Part shown: one piece after another, positions 14,668 to 23,015 of the stretch | Numbering within the stretch: position 1 is the first letter of the stretch | Layout of the letters: each line of letters opens with the position of its first letter | NCBI RefSeq assembly: GCF_002770725.1 | Contig: NZ_NQVN01000001.1 | Coordinates: forward strand, 186,001 to 250,000 | Source: Pleomorphomonas carboxyditropha | GTDB lineage: Bacteria > Pseudomonadota > Alphaproteobacteria > Rhizobiales > Pleomorphomonadaceae | Length of the DNA: 64,000 nt | Direction of reading: 5' to 3' | Translations under genes and position numbers: made by a program | Notes under the pieces: model-generated | What the model saw: only the letters and a program-made list of their open reading frames with translations | Told to the model about the DNA's origin: nothing | Databases searched by the model: none

Positions 14668-15012
14668 TCAGGCGCGCGGCGGTTCGAGCAAGGGCGGTGG
14701 CGAGCGGCCTTCGAGACCGGCGACGGCCATCTGCATGTCGGCGGCGCGGGCGGCGGCGAAGGTGATGGCCGCCGCGGCCGGCAGCAGGGCCGGGGCGGCC
14801 ATGGCGCAGCCGGGGCCGAGGCAACTGCCGGCAAGGCCGGCTTTGCCGGCATCGGCGTTCGAGGTCTTGCCGCAGCAATCATGCGCGCCATCGGCGACGG
14901 TCGCCATCGCGGCCTCTGCGGCCACCACCGGCAGGACGACGCCGCGGCCGGCCACAAGGCCGATCAGGGCGGCGGCAACAAGGACGAGGCGGAGGCCGGC
15001 GAGAAAGCGCAT
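14668..15012 (-). CDS. Small exported Cys/Met-containing protein, probable metal-cluster member
   Basis: The 114-residue product has an N-terminal hydrophobic segment (FLAGLRLVLVAAALIGLVAG). A short mature part follows with HDCC and CLGPGCAM, a cysteine arrangement seen in small periplasmic metal-associated proteins, and then a second hydrophobic stretch (ALLPAAAAITFAAARAA). It ends LLEPPRA, a common end of such proteins. The start at 15012 is the first that places the hydrophobic segment at the N-terminus; the ribosome site is weak. It precedes the DUF411 gene on the same strand. No firm family assignment. Confidence 0.6.
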   Translation of the reverse strand: MRFLAGLRLVLVAAALIGLVAGRGVVLPVVAAEAAMATVADGAHDCCGKTSNADAGKAGLAGSCLGPGCAMAAPALLPAAAAITFAAARAADMQMAVAGLEGRSPPPLLEPPRA

Positions 15013-15183
15013 GCCGGCAGTCTGGCATTGTTGCCGCCGCCTGACCAGCATGGAATGATGCTGATGGGCGCGGCCATGCTTTTGCCGCAGAGGCGGGGTC
15101 GGAATTGCCCCTCTTCTCTTGTCGCCGGCTCCTGATAGGTTCGTCGCGAAGGCCCCCGCCCGACCATCGATCCGGAGACCCCG

Positions 15184-16200
15184 ATGCGCGTTGCCGTTTT
15201 CAGCACCAAGCCCTACGACCGCACCTTCCTGAGCCGTGCCGCCGCCCTCTACGGCCACGAGCTCACCTTCTTCGAGCCGCGGCTCGATCTGGCGACGGCG
15301 CGGCTCGCCGAAGGATTTCCGGCCGTCTGCGCCTTCGTCAACGATACGCTCGACGCCGAGGTGATCGCGGCGCTGGCCTCCGGTGGCACGCGCATCGTGG
15401 CGCTCAGGGCGGCCGGCTTCAACAACGTCGCCCTCGAGGCGGCGGAGGAAAAGGGCGTCACCGTGCTGCGCGTGCCGGCCTATTCGCCGCACGCCGTCGC
15501 CGAATTCTCCATCGGCCTGCTGCTCGCCCTCGACCGGCGCATTCACCGGGCCTGGGCGCGGGTCAGGGAAAACAACTTTGCGCTGGAAGGCCTGCTCGGC
15601 CACGATCTCCATGGCCGCACGGTGGGCGTGGTCGGCACCGGCCGCATCGGCGCGCTGGTGGCGCGCGCCTATCGCCTCGGCTTCGGCTGCGAGGTGGTGG
15701 CCCACGACCGCTACGAGGTCGACGACCTGAAGTCGATCGGCATCACCTATGTCGGGCGCGACGAGCTGATCGAGCGGTCCGACATCATCAGCCTGCACTG
15801 CCCGCTGACGCCGGAGACGCATTACCTGATCGACGAGGCGGCGATCGACCGCGCCAAGCACGGCTTCTTGCTGATCAACACCTCGCGCGGCGCGCTGATC
15901 GACGCCGAGGCGGTGATCGGCGGCCTGAAGAGCGGCCGGATCGGCGGTGTCGCCCTCGACGTCTACGAGCAGGAGGCGGACCTGTTCTTCGAGGATCTTT
16001 CCAGCGAGATCATCCAGGACGACGTGTTCCAGCGCCTCTTGACCTTCCCCAACGTGCTGATCACCGGCCACCAGGCCTTCTTCACCGAGGAGGCGCTGCT
16101 GGCCATCGCCAAGACCACCATGGGCAACATCGCCGACGAGGAAGCCGGCAAGGTGTCGCCCAACCGCGTGCTCAGCGAGAAGGTGGCGGGCCGGGGATAA
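15184..16200 (+). CDS. ldhA: D-lactate dehydrogenase, NAD-dependent (2-hydroxyacid dehydrogenase family)
   Basis: The 338-residue protein begins [12 protein letters not shown] and contains the NAD-binding glycine motif [11 protein letters not shown], the substrate Arg in [10 protein letters not shown], the Glu in [10 protein letters not shown] and the catalytic His in [13 protein letters not shown]. The [11 protein letters not shown] stretch and the overall pattern are those of fermentative LdhA rather than of phosphoglycerate dehydrogenase. The enzyme reduces pyruvate to D-lactate with NADH in the cytoplasm. It is a single gene; a long palindrome begins 35 bases after its stop. Confidence 0.9.
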   Translation: MRVAVFSTKPYDRTFLSRAAALYGHELTFFEPRLDLATARLAEGFPAVCAFVNDTLDAEVIAALASGGTRIVALRAAGFNNVALEAAEEKGVTVLRVPAYSPHAVAEFSIGLLLALDRRIHRAWARVRENNFALEGLLGHDLHGRTVGVVGTGRIGALVARAYRLGFGCEVVAHDRYEVDDLKSIGITYVGRDELIERSDIISLHCPLTPETHYLIDEAAIDRAKHGFLLINTSRGALIDAEAVIGGLKSGRIGGVALDVYEQEADLFFEDLSSEIIQDDVFQRLLTFPNVLITGHQAFFTEEALLAIAKTTMGNIADEEAGKVSPNRVLSEKVAGRG

Positions 16201-16234
16201 TGGAACCGCGGGAGAGCGGAAGGCCTTCGGCCTC

Positions 16235-16373
16235 ACCCCTCTCTCCAACTCTTCCCCACAAGGGGGGAGAGGGCACGGCTTGGTTCTTTCCAGAACCTAT
16301 TGCTTTGAAAGATTGCACCTTTCGGCTCGACGAACCCTCTCCCCCCTTGTGGGGAAGAGTTGGAGAGAGGGGT
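16235..16373. repeat. 139-bp palindromic element, 39-bp perfect arms
   Basis: The arms 16235-16273 and 16335-16373 are perfect inverted copies (starting ACCCCTCTCTCCAACTC) around a 61-bp centre. A related element with the same core (CCCCACAAGGGGGGAG) is at 37014-37161. It lies between convergent ldhA and the M24 peptidase gene, so it can also serve as a bidirectional terminator. This is a dispersed extragenic palindrome of the REP/MITE type without coding capacity. Confidence 0.9.
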
Positions 16374-16408
16374 GAACACTGTGATTTCCGAATGGGGACG
16401 CCGCTCGC

Positions 16409-17512
16409 TCAGCCCTTCGCCACCAGGATGTCGCGGGGAAGGTCGGAGAGGATTTCCGGACCGTCCTTGCGCAGGATGACGATCTCCTCGAGGCGGCAGC
16501 CGTAGCGGCCGGGCAGGTAGATGCCCGGCTCGATGGAGAACACCATGCCTTCCTCCAGCACGGTTTCCGAGGTGGCGGTGATATAGGGCGGCTCGTGGCC
16601 GTCGATGCCCATGCCGTGGCCGGTGCGGTGGGTGAAATGCTTGCCGTAGCCGGCCTCCGCGATCACCGTGCGGGCGGCGGCGTCGACGTCGCGGGCCAGC
16701 GCGCCCGGCCGGGCCGCGGCGAGCGCCGCCTGGACGGCCTGCTCGACGACGGCATGGATATCGGCAAAGCCTTCCGGCGGCCGACCGACCACGGCGACGC
16801 GGGTGATGTCGCTCGGGAAGGCCGATTTTACGCCGCCGACGTCGATCACCACCGCGTCGCCCTCGACGATATGGCGATCGGAGGCGTGATGGTGCGGGAA
16901 GGCGCCGTTGGGGCCGCTGCCGACGATCCAGAAGCTCGGCGCCGCGCCTTCCTTCAGGAAGTGGCTGCGGATGATGGCGGCGAGTTCGTTTTCCGTCATG
17001 CCGGGCTTGAGGGCGGCGACGGCCGCCTCGATCGCCCGGTCGGCGATGCCGGCGTTCATCTTCAGGAGGTCGTATTCCCGCTCGTTCTTGCGCATGCGCA
17101 GGCCGCCCAGCGTGTCGGCGGTGAAGGTGCGCAGCACGTCGGACGGCAGGGCGTCGAGGACGAGCAGCGCGAAGTCGGCGCGCATGGTCTCGTCGAGGGC
17201 GACGCGGTCGGTGGCGCTGGCGCCGATGGCGCTGAGCGCCTGGCAGAGCGCCACATGCGGCCCCACCTCGTCGGACCAGCGGAAGAAGTCGATGTCGGTG
17301 TGCTGGCGCACGTCGTCGGCGTTGAGGGCGGGCATCAGGAAGGCGGTGCCGCCCGGCGAGACCAGAAGCAGGCAGGCGCGCTCGTCGGAGGCCGGCGTGA
17401 AGCCGAGCAGCCATTGCATGTGCGAGCCCGGCGCAACGGCGACGAGGCCGGTTTCGGTGGCGACCATCCGCTCGCGCAGGGCGGCGAGGCGGACTTGGGT
17501 CTCAGGGGTCAT
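16409..17512 (-). CDS. M24 family Xaa-Pro aminopeptidase-like protein
   Basis: The 367-residue product has the creatinase-like N-terminal domain (residues 1-125) and the pita-bread M24 domain. Metal ligands are visible in VIDVGGVKSAFPSDITR, HRTGHGMGIDGHEPP, FSIEPGIYLPG and CRLEEIVIL. The family removes N-terminal residues next to proline from peptides using two metal ions. The start at 17512 follows GAGGA with eight bases between. It is divergent from pxpB (158 bp) and may act in the same peptide and 5-oxoproline breakdown, which is inference from position. Confidence 0.88.
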   Translation of the reverse strand: MTPETQVRLAALRERMVATETGLVAVAPGSHMQWLLGFTPASDERACLLLVSPGGTAFLMPALNADDVRQHTDIDFFRWSDEVGPHVALCQALSAIGASATDRVALDETMRADFALLVLDALPSDVLRTFTADTLGGLRMRKNEREYDLLKMNAGIADRAIEAAVAALKPGMTENELAAIIRSHFLKEGAAPSFWIVGSGPNGAFPHHHASDRHIVEGDAVVIDVGGVKSAFPSDITRVAVVGRPPEGFADIHAVVEQAVQAALAAARPGALARDVDAAARTVIAEAGYGKHFTHRTGHGMGIDGHEPPYITATSETVLEEGMVFSIEPGIYLPGRYGCRLEEIVILRKDGPEILSDLPRDILVAKG

Positions 17513-17669
17513 CAGGCGGTCCTCGGTATCCGTCGGCGTCTCGCGGCCGACTATCGGTTTTTCAATTATAGACTTTCGGCGAGCCCCGACCAACCGCATT
17601 GCCGCGTGGCTCCCTTGCGCGGCGGGCATTGGCTGCCGATAATCGCCGGCCGCGAACGGGGGGACCCGG

Positions 17670-18323
17670 TTGGCCGACGATTTCATCATATCCGATGCCG
17701 GCACCGGCGCCCTGCTTCTCGACGTCGCCGGGGGCGGCGCCTTCGACGAGGGGCGGCAGGCGCGACTCTTGGCGCTCGCCGACAGCCTTGCCGGCGCCGA
17801 TGGCATCGACGACGTCGTGCCCGGCATGAACAACCTGATGGTGGCCTTCGATCCGCTGGCGATTGACGCCGGCGCGATGCAGCGCCGGCTTGCCGACGGC
17901 TGGCGGATCGCCGCCGCCAGCGGCCGCGCCGGCCGCGCGCATGAGATCGCCGTCGCCTACGGCGGGCCGGATCTTCGGGACTTCGCCGCAAGCCTCGGCC
18001 TCACCGTCGACGAGGTGGTGAAGCGGCACGCCGGCGCCGTCTACAAGGTAGCGGCGATCGGCGCCATGCCCGGCTTTCCCTATCTCTCCGGCCTCGATCC
18101 GGCGCTTGCGACGCCGCGCCGGGCGATGCCGCGCCAGGGCGTGCCGAAGGGGGCGGTGATCGTCGGCGGCGGGCAGGCCGGCATCATGCCGATCACCGCG
18201 CCGTCGGGCTGGCATATCCTCGGCCACACCGATTTCACGCTGTTCGATCCGCATCGCGCCGCGCCGGCGACGCTTATGGCCGGCGATACGGTGCGCTTCA
18301 TTATCGCGGGGGTGGAGCGGTGA
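17670..18323 (+). CDS. pxpB: 5-oxoprolinase subunit PxpB (KipI-like)
   Basis: The 217-residue product contains the KipI/PxpB signatures: EIAVAYGGPDLRDFAASLGL, VVKRHAGAVYKVAAIGAMPG, FPYLSGLDPALATPRR and GIMPITAPSGWHILGHT. PxpB acts with PxpC and PxpA to hydrolyse 5-oxo-L-proline to glutamate using ATP. The start is a TTG preceded by a run of G, six bases away. The stop overlaps the pxpC start, so the two are co-translated. Confidence 0.93.
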   Translation: MADDFIISDAGTGALLLDVAGGGAFDEGRQARLLALADSLAGADGIDDVVPGMNNLMVAFDPLAIDAGAMQRRLADGWRIAAASGRAGRAHEIAVAYGGPDLRDFAASLGLTVDEVVKRHAGAVYKVAAIGAMPGFPYLSGLDPALATPRRAMPRQGVPKGAVIVGGGQAGIMPITAPSGWHILGHTDFTLFDPHRAAPATLMAGDTVRFIIAGVER

Positions 18324-19276
18324 TCGAGATCCTGTCCTCCGGCGCGCTCAATTCGGTGCAGGACCGTGGCCGCCGCGGCCTGCTGTCGAGCGGCGTTTGC
18401 CGCTCCGGCGCCATGGATATCCAGGCGCTCGACGTCGCCAACGCGCTCGTCGGCAACGACCGGGACGCGGCGGCGATCGAGGTGGCCGCCTTTCCCTTCC
18501 GGCTGCGCTTTCCGGATAGGGCGGCGGTTGCCGTCACCGGCGCCATCGCCGGGGCGAGGCTTGCCGGCCGCCGCCTGCCGCCCTGGTGGGCAACGGAGGC
18601 GCTGGCCGGCGACGAGTTGACGATCGACCCGCCGACGGTGGGCGCCCGCGTCTATGTCGCCGTCGGCGGCGGCATCGACGTGCCGCCGCTGCTCGGCGCA
18701 AGGGCGACCGACCTCAAGAGCGGCTATGGCGGCCACGAGGGCAGGGGGCTCCGGCGCGGCGACCGATTGCCGCTGGGACCACGATCGCCGGGGAAACTGC
18801 CCGACGGCGGCATCGGCGCGCTGCCGCCGCCGGGGCGGGATGTCGCCGACCGGCCGTTGCGTGTGCTGCCGGCTGCCGAGTGGCCGGAGTTCTCCGAGGC
18901 GGCCCGTGAACTGTTCGTGACCGAGGGCTGGCGCGTCACCGCCGAGGCCGACCGCCAGGGCTGCCGGCTCGACGGGCCGGAACTCATCCGCGAGCGGCGG
19001 CGCGAACTGCTGTCGCACGGCATCGTGCCGGGCACGGTGCAGGTGCCGCCATCCGGCCGGCCGATCATCCAGCTCGCCGAGGCCAACACCTGCGGCGGCT
19101 ATCCGAAGATCGCCACGGTGATCGAGGCCGACCTCTGGCGGCTCGGGCAGGCGATGCCGGGCGATACGCTACGCTTTGCCGTGGTGAGCCGCGACGAAGC
19201 CTTGGCGGCACTCGGCGAGACGGCCGGCTGGCTCGACCGGCTCAGGTCGGCGGCGGCGCTCTATCGCGTCCCGTAG
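18320..19276 (+). CDS. pxpC: 5-oxoprolinase subunit PxpC (biotin-dependent carboxyltransferase-like, KipA)
   Basis: The 318-residue product begins at a GTG overlapping the pxpB stop. It contains the family motifs VQDRGRRGLLSSGVCRSGAM, ANALVGNDRDAAAIEV and HGIVPGTVQVPPSGRPIIQL followed by TCGGYPKIATVI. It forms the 5-oxoprolinase with PxpB and PxpA. Its last 16 bases overlap the 3' end of the convergent biotin-carrier-like gene, so the two transcripts are antisense at their ends. Confidence 0.93.
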   Translation: MIEILSSGALNSVQDRGRRGLLSSGVCRSGAMDIQALDVANALVGNDRDAAAIEVAAFPFRLRFPDRAAVAVTGAIAGARLAGRRLPPWWATEALAGDELTIDPPTVGARVYVAVGGGIDVPPLLGARATDLKSGYGGHEGRGLRRGDRLPLGPRSPGKLPDGGIGALPPPGRDVADRPLRVLPAAEWPEFSEAARELFVTEGWRVTAEADRQGCRLDGPELIRERRRELLSHGIVPGTVQVPPSGRPIIQLAEANTCGGYPKIATVIEADLWRLGQAMPGDTLRFAVVSRDEALAALGETAGWLDRLRSAAALYRVP

Positions 19277-19638
19277 AGCGGCGCGCCCCAGCCGACGGCG
19301 TCGCCATCGCTCACAAGCACTCGCCCAAGCGTCAGGTCGGCGGTAGCGACGACCGGCAGCAGCAGGCCGTTGGCCTCGACGAAGGCGATGACGTCGCCTT
19401 TTTCCACCCGGTCGCCCTCGGCAAAGCGCGACGCGTTCTCCAGCGGATGCATCGGCCGGAAGCGGCCGGGCGAGGGCGCGGCGGCGAGGGGCGGCGGCGG
19501 TTCGGCCGGCGTCGGCTCGGAGGCTTCCTCGGCGGCAAAACGCAGTTTCAGCCGGGCGGCCCCGACGCGGATGTCGGCGGCGGCGATGCCCCGGCCGTCG
19601 AGCCGGCGGACGATGGCCTCGATCTCCTCGAAGGTCAT
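19261..19638 (-). CDS. Biotin/lipoyl carrier-like protein lacking the modified lysine
   Basis: The 125-residue product has an N-terminal helix (MTFEEIEAIVRRLDGRGIAA), a Pro/Ala linker and a C-terminal barrel-like domain: FAEGDRVEKGDVIAFVEANG then LLLPVVATADLTLGRVLVSD. In biotin carriers the hairpin reads EAMKM with the biotinylated Lys. Here the same place reads EANGLL, so no lysine is available. It overlaps the upstream true carrier gene by four bases. It may be a structural or regulatory partner of that carrier or a degenerate copy. Confidence 0.75.
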   Translation of the reverse strand: MTFEEIEAIVRRLDGRGIAAADIRVGAARLKLRFAAEEASEPTPAEPPPPLAAAPSPGRFRPMHPLENASRFAEGDRVEKGDVIAFVEANGLLLPVVATADLTLGRVLVSDGDAVGWGAPLYGTR

Positions 19639-20069
19639 GACGGATCGTCCGGAGCGGCGAGGCGGAACAGCACGGCGCCGCGCGTCACCAGCGTGTCGTT
19701 GCCGGCGGCGATGGCGGCGATGCGGCCGGCGCGATCGGCCTCGATGGGGTTCAGCATCTTCATCGCCTCGAGAAGGCCGATGGTCTGCCCTTCCTCGACG
19801 CGGTCGCCGATCTCGACGAATGGCGGCGCGTCTGGCGACGGCGACCGATAGAAGGTGCCGGTGAGGCCGGCGACGATCAGGTGATCCTGAGCTGACGCCG
19901 GCTCCGGCGCCGAAGCGGCGGCTTGTGGGGCTGGAGCTTCCGGCCGGACGGTGCCCTTGCCGTCCTTGACGAGGCGGATATGGACCTCGCCTTCCTCGAA
20001 CTCGATTTCCCTGAGGCCGGACGCGTGAAGGAGCGCCACGAGGCGGTCGACGAGCGCGTCGTCCATCAT
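19635..20069 (-). CDS. Biotin carboxyl carrier protein (AccB-like)
   Basis: The 144-residue product has the AccB layout: an N-terminal helical part (DDALVDRLVALLHASGLREI then EFEEGEVHIRLVK), an Ala/Pro linker, and a biotinyl domain with GTFYRSPSPDAPPFVEIGD and the biotinylation site LLEAMKMLNPIEA. It overlaps pxpA upstream and the second carrier-like gene downstream by ATGA junctions. Together with PxpA this suggests a carboxylation or 5-oxoproline-linked enzyme. A biotin carboxylase subunit is not encoded in the window. Confidence 0.88.
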   Translation of the reverse strand: MMDDALVDRLVALLHASGLREIEFEEGEVHIRLVKDGKGTVRPEAPAPQAAASAPEPASAQDHLIVAGLTGTFYRSPSPDAPPFVEIGDRVEEGQTIGLLEAMKMLNPIEADRAGRIAAIAAGNDTLVTRGAVLFRLAAPDDPS

Positions 20070-20848
20070 GCCTTGCCCGCGAAGGCGGCGAGCACGACGC
20101 CCTCGGCGGCGAGGCGTTCGCCGAGCAGGCGCGCCGTCACCACCGCCGTCGGGTTGTCGCCGTGGACGCAGATGGAGTCGATGGCGGTCGGCAGCACCTT
20201 GCCGGTGACCGACACGATCTCGCCGGTCTCGACCATGCGGCAGGCCCGCTCGACCGCCTCGGCCGGGTCGTGGACGAAGGCGCCGGGCCGGGCGCGCGGC
20301 ATCAGGCTGCCGTCGTCCTGATAGCCGCGATCGGCGTAGACCTCGGAATAGGTGCCGAGGCCGGCGTCGCGGGCGAGCTGGTGCTGCTTGCCGTGGGCGA
20401 TGGCGAGGCAGGCGAGCGAGGCGTCGACGCCTTTGATCGCCCGGACGCTGGCGGCGGCGATGTCGGGGTCGGCCACCGCCAGGTTGGCGAGGGCGCCGTG
20501 CAGCTTGACATAGACGATCGGGTGGCCGGCCAGCGCCGACAAGGCGGCCGCCGCGCCGATCTGGTAGGCGATCAGCCGCTCGATCTCGCCGGCCGAATAG
20601 GGCAGGGCGCGCCGGCCGAAGCCCCAGAGGTCGGGAAAGCCGGGATGGGCGCCGACGGCAACGCTGCCGGCCTTGGCGAGGCGGAAAGTCTCGACCATGA
20701 TCTCGGGATCGCCGGCGTGCAGGCCGCAGGCGACGTTGGCCGAGGTGATCACGTCGAGCAGCGCGGCGTCGTCGCCGATGCGATAGGCGCCGAAGCCCTC
20801 GCCGAGGTCGGCGTTGAGATCGACGGCGCGAGGAAGGACAGCAGTCAT
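20066..20848 (-). CDS. pxpA: 5-oxoprolinase subunit PxpA (LamB/YcsF family)
   Basis: The 260-residue product has the LamB/YcsF marks: VDLNADLGEGFGAYRIGDDA, SANVACGLHAGDPEIM, VGAHPGFPDLWGFGRR, VYVKLHGALANL and a C-terminal ICVHGDNPTAV. PxpA carries metal-dependent activity in the PxpABC 5-oxoprolinase. The start at 20848 has GGAGA nine bases upstream; the open frame continues far upstream without conserved sequence. It is the first gene of a three-gene operon that runs toward pxpBC, so subunits of one enzyme are on opposite strands. Confidence 0.93.
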   Translation of the reverse strand: MTAVLPRAVDLNADLGEGFGAYRIGDDAALLDVITSANVACGLHAGDPEIMVETFRLAKAGSVAVGAHPGFPDLWGFGRRALPYSAGEIERLIAYQIGAAAALSALAGHPIVYVKLHGALANLAVADPDIAAASVRAIKGVDASLACLAIAHGKQHQLARDAGLGTYSEVYADRGYQDDGSLMPRARPGAFVHDPAEAVERACRMVETGEIVSVTGKVLPTAIDSICVHGDNPTAVVTARLLGERLAAEGVVLAAFAGKA

Positions 20849-20909
20849 CGCGGCGGTCTCCGGTTGATCCAGACCAATATAGAGGCTGGGACGGCGAACG
20901 GAAGGCATG

Positions 20910-21056
20910 AGAGACCGTTTGGGAAATTCTACTCCGGCGGCCGTCTGACGCGACTTTCTGCGCTTCCGGTGCTCACGGACCTCAAAGTTCGCTGCGCTCC
21001 GGTTCTCGAAAGCCGTGCCAGCCGACTCTCCGGAGCGAATTTCCCAAACGGTCTCT
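20910..21056. repeat. 147-bp element with 20-bp inverted ends
   Basis: Perfect inverted 20-bp ends (20910-20929 AGAGACCGTTTGGGAAATTC; reverse complement at 21037-21056) enclose 107 bp; pairing resumes just inside with ACTCCGG/CCGGAG. No coding capacity. It fills most of the gap between divergent pxpA and the MFS gene, so promoters for both must lie at its edges or inside it. It is unrelated to the other palindromes in the window. Confidence 0.8.
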
Positions 21057-21127
21057 AGGGGGCTTGGCCGCTGGCTTTCGCGCCGGACAATGGATAGGGT
21101 GCGCCGCGCAACCCGCCGGACCACGCC

Positions 21128-22591
21128 ATGACCACTCTCTCTCCGCCCGACCAGCAGGTTCTCACCGAGGACGACAAGACCAAGATCGTCGTCACCGCGC
21201 TTCTCTGCATGTTCCTCGCCGCGCTCGACCAGACCATCGTCACGCCGGCCCTGCCGGTGATGGGCGCCTCGCTCGGCGGCGGCGAATGGGTGTCGTGGAT
21301 CGTCTCGGCCTATTTCCTGACGGCGACGGCGGTGACGCCGCTCTACGGCAAGCTCGCCGATCTCAAGGGGCGGCGGCCGGTGCTCTATGCCGGCGTCGGC
21401 ATCTTCGTGGCGGGCTCGCTGATCTCGGCGATAGCGCCGTCGATGGCGGTGCTGATCGCCGGCCGCGCCTTGCAGGGGCTCGGCGGCGGCGGGCTGATGG
21501 CCCTCGTCCAGACCATCATCGGCGACGTGGCGCCGCCGCGCGAGCGCGGCAAGTACATGGTGTACATCTCCGCCGTCTGGGCGACGTCGAGCGTCGCCGG
21601 GCCGGTGCTCGGCGGCCTTCTGGCCGAATATGTCCACTGGTCGGCGATCTTCTGGCTGAACCTGCCGCTCGGCGCGCTGGCCGTCGGCCTGTCGCTGAAG
21701 CCGCTGTCCCGCCTGCCGGATATCCGGCGCGACCATCGGCTCGACGTCGCCGGCGCGCTGATGATCATGGCGGCGACGCTGTTGTTCCTGCTGCCGCTGA
21801 CGCTCGGCGGCCATTCCTATCCCTGGAGCTCGCCGCTGATCCTCGGCATGCTCGCGCTGTCGGCCGCCGCCTTCGTGCTGTTCGCCTGGTACCAATTCCA
21901 GCCGGCGGAGCCGCTGCTGCCGCCGCGCATCTTCGGCGACCGGGTGATCACGCTCACCTCGGCCGCTTCCTTCCTGGCGGGCGCCGGCATGTTCGGTCTG
22001 TCGGTCTATTTCCCGGTCTACCTGCAATTGATCGACGGCTTCGGCGCCTCGGCGGCCGGCCTGGCGCTGCTCGGGCCGATGATCGGCTCGGTCGCCGGCT
22101 CCAACATCTCGGCGCGCATTTTGCGCAAGGGCCGGCGCTACAAGCGGCTGCCGATGATCGGCAGCCTGCTGTCGGCGGTGGCGCTGGCGGCGGTCGGGCT
22201 TTTTGCCGGAAACGTGCCGTTCTGGGCGATCGAGGCGCTGGCCGTGCTTACCGCCTTCGGCCAGGGCACGCTGTTCCCGGTCGCCACCGTCATGGTGCAG
22301 AACGCCGCCGATCCGCGCGACCTCGGCACGGCCACCGGCGCCTACACCTTCGTGCGCTCGCTGGGCGCCGTCGTCGCCATCGCCGTGCTGGGGGCCATCG
22401 TCGGCAGCGCCGGCATCGGCGACCATATCAGCGAGGGCGCGCTCGATCCGGCGGCCCGGGAGGGCGCCGTCGCCGCCTTCCAGGCGCTGTTCGCCACGGC
22501 GGCGGTGGCGCAACTGATTTCGCTGGCGCTGCTCGCCCGCATCGAGGAGCGGCCGCTGCGCGGCCGTACGCCGCCGCCCGTCGAGGATTGA
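21128..22591 (+). CDS. MFS multidrug exporter, DHA2 (EmrB/QacA) family
   Basis: The 487-residue protein has about fourteen hydrophobic helices. It contains the DHA2 signatures LDQTIVTPALPVMG in helix 1, the loop motif GKLADLKGRRPVL and the antiporter motif ALQGLGGGGLMAL...GPVLGGLLAEYVHWSAIFWLN. These proteins export drugs or toxic compounds by proton exchange across the cytoplasmic membrane. No TetR regulator is adjacent. The next gene (Dabb protein) lies 40 bases downstream and may be co-transcribed. Confidence 0.9.
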   Translation: MTTLSPPDQQVLTEDDKTKIVVTALLCMFLAALDQTIVTPALPVMGASLGGGEWVSWIVSAYFLTATAVTPLYGKLADLKGRRPVLYAGVGIFVAGSLISAIAPSMAVLIAGRALQGLGGGGLMALVQTIIGDVAPPRERGKYMVYISAVWATSSVAGPVLGGLLAEYVHWSAIFWLNLPLGALAVGLSLKPLSRLPDIRRDHRLDVAGALMIMAATLLFLLPLTLGGHSYPWSSPLILGMLALSAAAFVLFAWYQFQPAEPLLPPRIFGDRVITLTSAASFLAGAGMFGLSVYFPVYLQLIDGFGASAAGLALLGPMIGSVAGSNISARILRKGRRYKRLPMIGSLLSAVALAAVGLFAGNVPFWAIEALAVLTAFGQGTLFPVATVMVQNAADPRDLGTATGAYTFVRSLGAVVAIAVLGAIVGSAGIGDHISEGALDPAAREGAVAAFQALFATAAVAQLISLALLARIEERPLRGRTPPPVED

Positions 22592-22631
22592 GAGTTTGGC
22601 CGGATGGTCATCCGGCGAGGGAGGAGTTCGC

Positions 22632-22940
22632 ATGATCCTGCATTGCGTGTTCATGAAGATGCCGGCCGCCGCGTCGTCGGCCAACATCCTGAAGCTCTAT
22701 GGCGCCGTGGCGGCGCTGAAGTCGTTCATCCCCGGCATGGTCGATTTCAAGGCCGGGCCGAACGCGTCGCCGGAGGGCCTCGGCCACGGCTTCCAGCATG
22801 GCTTCGTCGTCACCTTCACCGACGCGGCGGCGCGCGACGCCTATCTCGTCCACCCCGAGCACGTAAAGGTCGGCGACAAGATCGTGGCGGCGGCCGACGG
22901 CGGGCTGGACGGCATCCTCGTCTACGACTTCGAGGTCTGA
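22632..22940 (+). CDS. Dabb-domain (stress-response A/B barrel) protein
   Basis: The start at 22632 follows GGGAGGAG. The 102-residue product has the Dabb pattern: an opening strand MILHCVFMKMP, a helix (LYGAVAALKSFIPG), a strand with VDFKAGPNASPEG, and FQHGFVVTFTDAAARDAYLV then HPEHVKVGDKIV. Dabb proteins form dimeric alpha/beta barrels; some are stress-induced, others act as small catalysts, and the function here is not known. It sits 40 bases after the MFS exporter gene. Confidence 0.85.
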   Translation: MILHCVFMKMPAAASSANILKLYGAVAALKSFIPGMVDFKAGPNASPEGLGHGFQHGFVVTFTDAAARDAYLVHPEHVKVGDKIVAAADGGLDGILVYDFEV

Positions 22941-22975
22941 AGATAAAACAAGCCCTGACCGGCGGATTGCCTTGA

Positions 22976-23000
22976 ATTGTGTTGACATTGTCAACACAAT
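22976..23000. promoter_or_regulatory. TacAT operator palindrome overlapping a -35-like box
   Basis: A perfect palindrome of 11-bp arms (22976-22986 and 22990-23000, ATTGTGTTGAC/GTCAACACAAT) with a 3-base centre lies 15 bases before the antitoxin start. It includes TTGACA (22982-22987), a consensus -35 box. This is the expected site for autorepression by the ribbon-helix-helix antitoxin. Confidence 0.85.
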
Positions 23001-23015
23001 GGGTCATGGAGAAGC

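Noticed and set aside
20849-22687. Long upstream extension of the pxpA frame
   Set aside because: It runs antisense to the MFS gene with no recognisable domain; the LamB/YcsF domain begins right after the start at 20848, which has a ribosome site.
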